Positions 59,301-64,000 of a stretch of 64,000 nucleotides of DNA are shown piece after piece. This DNA is from Taibaiella soli (GTDB lineage Bacteria; Bacteroidota; Bacteroidia; Chitinophagales; Chitinophagaceae): contig NZ_QKTW01000011.1 of NCBI RefSeq assembly GCF_003236175.1, positions 62,001-126,000 of the forward strand. The letters run 5' to 3'. The translations under genes and the position numbers were made by a program. The notes beneath the pieces were generated by a model. That model made no database searches. It was not told the DNA's origin and saw only the letters and a list, made by a program, of their open reading frames with translations. Position 1 is the first letter of the stretch, and every line of letters begins with the position of its first letter.

Positions 59301-60149
59301 ATGCTGATTCCGATTCACGATTTTACGAAGGACAATGAGGGAAGTGTTCCATTCCGGTTTATATCGCTGGGGGCATCGTCTCACTATGATTTTTCGGAAC
59401 CGCACCGGCATAACTACTACGAGATTTTTTTCTTTAAAGAAGGCGGCGGCACACATTTCATCGATTTCACGGAGTATCCGATTGCCGACCACGCCATTCA
59501 TTTTGTATCGCCGGGACAAGTACATAGATTGCAACGTAACAGGAATGCGCACGGCTCTATCGTATTGTTCTCCCGTGATTTCTTTCATCCTGTCGCGGGT
59601 AATTCCGGCTCACTATTTTCTTTTCCATTCTTAAATAATAGCCCATATCCGGTAATGGATGTGACGCAGGAAGAGTTCGACGAATTTGTGCCGCTCCTGA
59701 GTATCATCGCTAACGAAAAAGAAAAAAGCCGGGAACTTTACCGAGAATTTCTCCGTTCCTGCCTGAATGCAACCCTGCTGAAATGCCTGCATGTATTCGA
59801 TTCTATTTATCCCGACAGAGTACAAAAACAAGGCACAGCATTTAACACATTCAGGGAACTAATAGAAAAGGAATACCGGACGCAACGACAACCGGCGTGG
59901 TATGCAGCACAATTACACATAACGGAGAAGCGACTGAATGAACTGTGTAAGGATGCAACGGGTGAAAATGTGACCAACTATATTAAACAGCGTATCATGC
60001 TAGAGGCCAAACGGCTGTTGGCAAATACTGATCATTCTGTAAAAGAAATCGCCACTTTTCTTGGCTTCGATGACCCCGCTTATTTTAACCGGTTTTATAA
60101 AACAAACACGGGCATGACTGCGGGTGAGTTCCGCAAAAACGGCAATTAG
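59301..60149 (+). CDS. AraC-family transcriptional regulator
   Basis: A 282-aa regulator. Residues ~25-110 form a cupin-like sensor domain (PHRHNYYEIFFFKEGGGTHF and HFVSPGQVHRL are typical). The C-terminal ~100 residues carry the two AraC helix-turn-helix motifs: LHITEKRLNELCKDATGENV and HSVKEIATFLGFDDPAYFNR, followed by FYKTNTGMTAGEFRK. The effector is unknown. It stands alone between the tandem repeats and a T9SS gene. The gene's own promoter may lie in the last copy of the repeat or just after it. Confidence 0.92.
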   Translation: MLIPIHDFTKDNEGSVPFRFISLGASSHYDFSEPHRHNYYEIFFFKEGGGTHFIDFTEYPIADHAIHFVSPGQVHRLQRNRNAHGSIVLFSRDFFHPVAGNSGSLFSFPFLNNSPYPVMDVTQEEFDEFVPLLSIIANEKEKSRELYREFLRSCLNATLLKCLHVFDSIYPDRVQKQGTAFNTFRELIEKEYRTQRQPAWYAAQLHITEKRLNELCKDATGENVTNYIKQRIMLEAKRLLANTDHSVKEIATFLGFDDPAYFNRFYKTNTGMTAGEFRKNGN

Positions 60150-60249
60150 TCCAGTTCTACATCCATTTTGTCCATTGTTTCCGCATTGCATGTGAATGAC
60201 CTTTGAGGTCATCAACCATCAACTCATTCCATTCCTAAAACAATGACTT

Positions 60250-61098
60250 ATGAAAAAGAAAACACTAACCATTATCCTGCTGGCGGGCTTTTCGTGGGTA
60301 TGCCTTGAAAGTTTCTCGACGGGCGCTGGTGCCGGCGCTGGCATGAATGCTACCGACTCGCCTTCCGGTTGCAGCTGCCATGGCGTACCGGGTATTGCAA
60401 CGCCGGGCATCAATATGTCGATACAAGTCATGAACGGAAATAGCGCTGTAAGCAGCTACATCCCTGGCAATAGCTATACAATCAGACTCACCGGCACCAA
60501 TACAACTGGTGGTTCATTACCACGTTTCGGCTATCAACTCACGGCTACTAAAACAACTGGCACTGCGAATGCAGGCAGTTTGTCCGCACCGTCGGGTTCG
60601 CATGCAATCTCTATACAGGGTATAAACATAATTGAACAATCTTCGGCACTGATGCCGTTTTCAGGCACTGGTGGCAACGGGACTCAATACGTTGTCAATA
60701 TTCCGTGGACGGCTCCGGCGACTGGTACGGGCAATGTCTCACTGGCGAGCGTTATTAATGCGGTGAATAATAATGGCGCGTTTGATCCGGATGATAAATG
60801 GAATACGACATCGGTTACTATTGCGGAAGACGGCGTGCAAACTGCCGTATCTGAACTTAAAAATGAAAATAACATTTCGGTATACCCCAATCCCGCGAAC
60901 AGTTCTTTCATTTTAAATTTGCCGCAATCAGCAGGACCGGCGGAGGTGTATATCATCAACTCAATTGGGCAACTGATGCGTACCTACTCCGTTCATAAAA
61001 ATAGTACAACTTTTACTCCGGATTTGCCAGCAGGATTATATCATATTTCAGTGATTTCGAACGATCGAAAATACGTTTCTCAACTTCTTATTCAATAA
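60250..61098 (+). CDS. T9SS-exported protein with choice-of-anchor V (Reeler-like) domain
   Basis: A 282-aa secreted protein. The signal peptide ends near residue 23. Residues ~24-195 fit the choice-of-anchor V/Reeler-like domain, which begins with a short conserved turn rich in Gly and Cys (SPSGCSCHG, about 38-46) and ends in NNNGAFDPDDKWN. The last ~75 residues are a type A T9SS sorting domain (ISVYPNPANSSFILNL, then VYIINSIGQLMRTY, LPAGLYHISVIS). The C-S-C-H motif resembles, but is not, a CxxCH heme site. The gene is 100 bases after the AraC regulator on the same strand, possibly controlled by it (inference). Confidence 0.85.
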   Translation: MKKKTLTIILLAGFSWVCLESFSTGAGAGAGMNATDSPSGCSCHGVPGIATPGINMSIQVMNGNSAVSSYIPGNSYTIRLTGTNTTGGSLPRFGYQLTATKTTGTANAGSLSAPSGSHAISIQGINIIEQSSALMPFSGTGGNGTQYVVNIPWTAPATGTGNVSLASVINAVNNNGAFDPDDKWNTTSVTIAEDGVQTAVSELKNENNISVYPNPANSSFILNLPQSAGPAEVYIINSIGQLMRTYSVHKNSTTFTPDLPAGLYHISVISNDRKYVSQLLIQ

Positions 61099-61382
61099 AA
61101 GCTTGCTCGCGAAGACGCAAAAGTTTCTCTCACGGCGCTCACAACGACGCAAAGTTTTTTGTTTGTATTTTTTTAATGTCACATCGACCTAAGGAGATGT
61201 TCTAGCGTTATGTAAGTCCTGTGTAACGCGAGATCCTCTCCTAAACTCGGGACGACGAATGCGCGTAAGCTTCACGCAAATTGCTTCGTGCCTCGCAAGC
61301 GTAAGAGGCAAAGACGCACAAGCTTCTCTCACGGCGCCCACAACGGCGCAAAGCTTCAAATAATTTAAACAAATTAAACTCA
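61099..61382. repeat. Intergenic GCAAAG-type repeats
   Basis: No gene is seen. Repeated phrases of the type TTTCTCTCACGGCGCTCACA and ACGACGCAAAG occur at about 61105-61155 and again at 61310-61350. They are related to the start of the 204-bp repeat unit at 58381. Confidence 0.5.
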
Positions 61383-61427
61383 AAATGTGGTTAATGTAAA
61401 AAACGGACAAGCACATTAACCACATTT
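61383..61427. terminator. Inverted repeat between convergent genes
   Basis: AAATGTGGTTAATGT and its perfect inverse ACATTAACCACATTT are separated by 15 bases. The 15-bp stem lies between the T9SS gene and the DUF6624 gene and is followed by a T run on the plus strand. Confidence 0.55.
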
Positions 61428-61473
61428 TTCACATTCACCACATTGATCATTATCCTATTATCGAATTGTCACA

Positions 61474-62159
61474 TTAGGGCATCCACCACTTCGGCCGCTT
61501 CACTACATAAGGAACGCCCATTTCTTTTGCATACTCCTCAACAGTAGTTTTAAAACCTGCTTCACGCCTTCGTTTGTTGACATTTTCAGGATTTCCGATT
61601 GGGTCGAAATACCATACTGGCTTCACGACACCTGTCACTGAATCTTTCACGGGATCGCCCCATAATTGTGTGCCGTAAATTTGTTCTTTTTGTTCATTGA
61701 CCAGCGCACGATCTTCCATCATTGCCACTAAAGGCATTGCCAGCTCGTCTGCCTTACCTGCTTTTTTAATAAAGGCAAATATTCTTTGATTTTAGAGGAA
61801 TGCTGAATCACGTAAAATGCGGCTTCATTGGTAGGTTTGCCCACAAGTGTTTTTCCGGGATAACCGTATTTTTTCAAAATGCCTTCCACATAGACCAGAT
61901 TCATACTGTCGAGTACCATTTGTTTTGCCATTAAATAATCAAATATTTTACCGGGCGGCTGATGGTAGACTTGGGCTAAGCTGTCCAGTGTTGCATCTGA
62001 AACATCCTGTGGTAACCGGTATCGTTGGTCTTCTAATGCAATGCTGTCTAGGCTTTCCTTGACTGCGGGATTGATTTGGGTTGTTTTGTTCTGCGCGAGG
62101 CAAGCATGACCAATTAATGAGAGGACTAATGAATAAAGGATAAAATTCAGGTGCTTCAC
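61474..62159 (-). CDS. DUF6624 secreted protein interrupted by a -1 frameshift at A AAA AAG
   Basis: Two frames together encode one DUF6624-type protein of about 228 aa. The first (62159-61728) gives 143 aa: signal peptide ending LIGHACLAQ, then KPTNEAAFYVIQHSSKIKEY and LPLLKK. The second frame continues as KAGKADELAMPLVAMMEDR and IYGTQLWGDPVKD, the conserved family end. In the zero frame the junction reads TTA AAA AAG, a canonical -1 slippery heptamer; a -1 slip there joins the frames exactly. Without it, translation stops 11 codons after AAG. It may be a programmed frameshift, an inactivating deletion, or a sequencing error in the six-A run. Confidence 0.75.
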
Positions 62160-62204
62160 TGTGGATTGTTGATAGTTATGAAATAGGTTGAGGGGTAATA
62201 TTAA

Positions 62205-62243
62205 TGCAAAAAACAGCCGCTGATTTTGATCAATGGCTGTTTT
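62205..62243 (-). terminator. Terminator of the 343-aa lipoprotein gene
   Basis: AAAACAGCC...GGCTGTTTT with a further TGA/TCA pairing inside. A T run follows on the minus strand. It lies about 100 bases past the lipoprotein stop. Confidence 0.75.
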
Positions 62244-62344
62244 AACTTTTATTTAGAAATGGTGTGTATGAGCGCCGATACAATCGGCCACACTTTTGTT
62301 TCTATTTGACGGCAGTCTGAGACTGCCAGTGTCGTAGAGCCAGA

Positions 62345-63376
62345 CTACTTCATAAAAAAACTATTACTCTCATTGTTCACATATTTCGCCGGACTAAACT
62401 GATAGACATTGAAATCCCGAATGGCTTTAGGTCCACCCAGTTTATCTGCCGCAAACACATGCGTGTCGGGCTTTTGCTTGTATGGGATATAGCTGATTTC
62501 CGCTTGCTTGAGCGACCAGCTCTTTTCCGCAGCGTTATAGCTAAAACTATATTTCACTTTACGTAAAATAGTGCCGCCACCGCGCGGATCTTCAATTGTA
62601 GTGAATTGTATGTTTCCTTTATTGACGGATACTTGTTCGTAGGAAACTTGTCGCTCATTCTGTGAAAAGAGTTTTGACGGAATTAGTTTATCGTTACGAA
62701 ATGTCAATTGAAATTTTCCGCCTCCCTGCCCTAAAAACAATATAGCCGGGCGATTCACGCCTTCGGTATCGTTTCGGATGAGCGATTCGTATAGCTCGGG
62801 ATCTTGCTCTGATTTATGATTTAAAATAACGAGCTGGTCTTCGATGCCATCATTATTCGCATCACCTTTTGCTGTTTGCGCAACTGTATAATCGGAAACT
62901 AATGGCCGCAATAATTCATTGATTGTTCCCGCTTCTTCACTTAGTTCACCCTCACACCCTTTCTCTTTGACGGTTTTGAAATCGTGCATATGCAGACTAT
63001 CTACAAAAACAATTTCCGATACCGGATCAGATGCAGCGTGCGCGATTTTCCAGACTGCGATGCCTTTTGCTTTGTTTTCCCAGGTAAACACATATCTGCT
63101 GCCGCTTTTGCCGTTAAGCACATAACCTTCTCCTTCTGGTTTTATGTCTTGCAGCGTGCTTTTATTTTCTTCACTGGGTAATAACTCATAAACAGATTGC
63201 TCTGAAATTCGCATCAGGCGGTTATCCAGACCACAAGGCTGAAAGATCACGTACGCACCGTTTTGCTTCGTAAGCTGTACCCAGGTGCCGAGATACGGTT
63301 TATCATCCGAGCGTGACTGGCAACTGGCAAGCATTACAAGCATCAATGCGGGCAATATGCTTTTTATAATTGTCAT
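62345..63376 (-). CDS. Lipoprotein of unknown function
   Basis: A 343-aa exported lipoprotein. The signal peptide ends in a lipobox LASC, with Cys19 as the lipidation site (PALMLVMLASCQS). The N-terminal ~100 residues look like a lipocalin-type or Lipo-like beta barrel (YLGTWVQLTKQNGAYVIFQP). A middle segment contains AKGDANNDGIEDQLVIL, a calcium-binding or VCBS-like DxNxDGxxD motif at about 172-180. The C-terminal part resembles exported VCBS-like proteins. No enzyme motif is seen. It begins 9 bases after the next minus-strand gene, so the two are probably cotranscribed. Confidence 0.78.
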   Translation of the reverse strand: MTIIKSILPALMLVMLASCQSRSDDKPYLGTWVQLTKQNGAYVIFQPCGLDNRLMRISEQSVYELLPSEENKSTLQDIKPEGEGYVLNGKSGSRYVFTWENKAKGIAVWKIAHAASDPVSEIVFVDSLHMHDFKTVKEKGCEGELSEEAGTINELLRPLVSDYTVAQTAKGDANNDGIEDQLVILNHKSEQDPELYESLIRNDTEGVNRPAILFLGQGGGKFQLTFRNDKLIPSKLFSQNERQVSYEQVSVNKGNIQFTTIEDPRGGGTILRKVKYSFSYNAAEKSWSLKQAEISYIPYKQKPDTHVFAADKLGGPKAIRDFNVYQFSPAKYVNNESNSFFMK

Positions 63377-63385
63377 CGATTATGG

Positions 63386-64000
63386 TTAAACGTTTTTTCT
63401 TACTTGCGTTACTGTATACGTACTGCCGTTATAAGTGGTAGTCCCTTTCAATGAATGATCAGTGGCATTCAGGTAGAGCAGATTGTCTTCACTCGCGCCT
63501 TTATCCATATGACTGGTTCCTACATCGTAAAACCGGTAACAGATTTTCCCCTCCACACAGCCTTTGCCTACTATTACAATAAAGTGATCTGTAGTTCCTT
63601 CATTGAGTGTGCCGCCTTTGTAATTGAGCGCGTGATCCACACCAACGAGGATCGGGCGGCCGGCTTTCAATTCGCTATCAATATAAGCTACGCCTTTTTT
63701 GGCTTCGTCGGCATTAATATTGAGTTGCGTATGGTTTGAATTTTCCAAAGCGGTCTGAAACTTTCCATCCTGGCTGCCACTACCATCGCCAAGTCCTGTG
63801 GTGACTAATATATCATGACATGTTTTCCAGCAGGCAACATTTTGCTTTGCTTTATCGCCCCATTTCGGATTGAATTGTGTTTGCCATACTACAGTATCCA
63901 CCAGATCATCATAATGCATCGTACCACATTTCGGGCAAAGTCCATCTACTTTTGAATTCTTTGCAGTTCCGCCATTACACAATTCTTTGTAACGGAAAAC
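63386..64000 (-). CDS. Papain-like cysteine peptidase-like domain protein, 5' end beyond the window
   Basis: At least 204 aa; the frame is open to the window edge (six more codons before a TTG at 63982, reading VFRYKE), so the real start lies outside. The visible part begins with a possible zinc site (LCNGG and LCPKCGTMH). A papain/C39-like fold follows: ACWKTCHDILV holds a candidate nucleophile Cys, GRPILVGVDHAL and TTDHFIVIVG hold the candidate His, and YRFYDVGT the candidate Asp. These assignments are by pattern only. The lipoprotein gene follows after 9 bases. It could be the C-terminal effector domain of a larger protein. Confidence 0.65.
   Translation of the reverse strand, partial: VFRYKELCNGGTAKNSKVDGLCPKCGTMHYDDLVDTVVWQTQFNPKWGDKAKQNVACWKTCHDILVTTGLGDGSGSQDGKFQTALENSNHTQLNINADEAKKGVAYIDSELKAGRPILVGVDHALNYKGGTLNEGTTDHFIVIVGKGCVEGKICYRFYDVGTSHMDKGASEDNLLYLNATDHSLKGTTTYNGSTYTVTQVRKNV

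Noticed and set aside
60350-60395. Cytochrome c heme site in the choice-of-anchor V protein
   Set aside because: The motif is C-S-C-H, with one residue between the cysteines, not CxxCH; it is part of the conserved turn of the domain.

Overview
The window looks like a chromosomal fragment of a Bacteroidota member, probably of the Chitinophagaceae/Chitinophagales type. The evidence is several secreted proteins ending in type A sorting domains of the type IX secretion system (T9SS), promoters of the Bacteroidota kind (TTTG, about 19 bp, TAnnTTTG), a CTnDOT-like tyrosine integrase, and intergenic space filled with short dispersed repeats. The genus call is inference; there is no rRNA here.

Positions 1-13.8 kb hold housekeeping genes: an amino-acid permease, lipB, a C-terminal processing protease, a DUF5683 protein, pcm, a ribD-eamA-yigZ-queG operon on the minus strand and prmC. 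Positions 14.0-29.9 kb hold two giant paralogous T9SS surface proteins (2340 and 2775 aa) in tandem, with matching promoters, ~310-nt leaders and terminators. Positions 30.3-34.5 kb hold a tandem-repeat block, gdhA and a ccmB-ccsA-ccmD cytochrome c maturation set, followed by tRNA-Gly(GCC) and tRNA-Leu(TAA).

Positions 34744-51107 are an AT-rich integrated element of about 16.4 kb. It lies between 16-bp direct repeats of the tRNA-Leu 3' end and carries paired TGTTACT motifs, probably integrase arm sites, near both ends. It encodes an integrase, an unknown protein, a BcgI-like fused nuclease-methyltransferase with its specificity subunit, a Septu-like ATPase/HNH pair (ptuAB), an excisionase-like HTH protein, a P4/D5-type helicase-primase, a toprim-type DUF6371 protein and an iteron-like inverted repeat. 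No relaxase was seen. On the opposite strand is a compact three-gene peptide-modification cassette: a 65-aa precursor with two Phe-Ser-Arg motifs, an FxsB-like radical SAM/SPASM maturase and a stand-alone HExxH protein. This is the most interesting system in the window. A 108-nt nested hairpin and three small envelope-associated genes complete the element.

Positions 51.1-64 kb are ordinary chromosome with signs of turnover: msrA followed by a decayed tRNA 3' end, a decayed T9SS-domain fragment, a DUF1254/DUF1214 lipoprotein, T9SS cargo, an SDR/TetR pair with candidate operators, four 204-bp tandem repeats, an AraC regulator, a DUF6624 gene split by a frameshift at A AAA AAG, a lipoprotein, and a papain-like protein cut by the window end.
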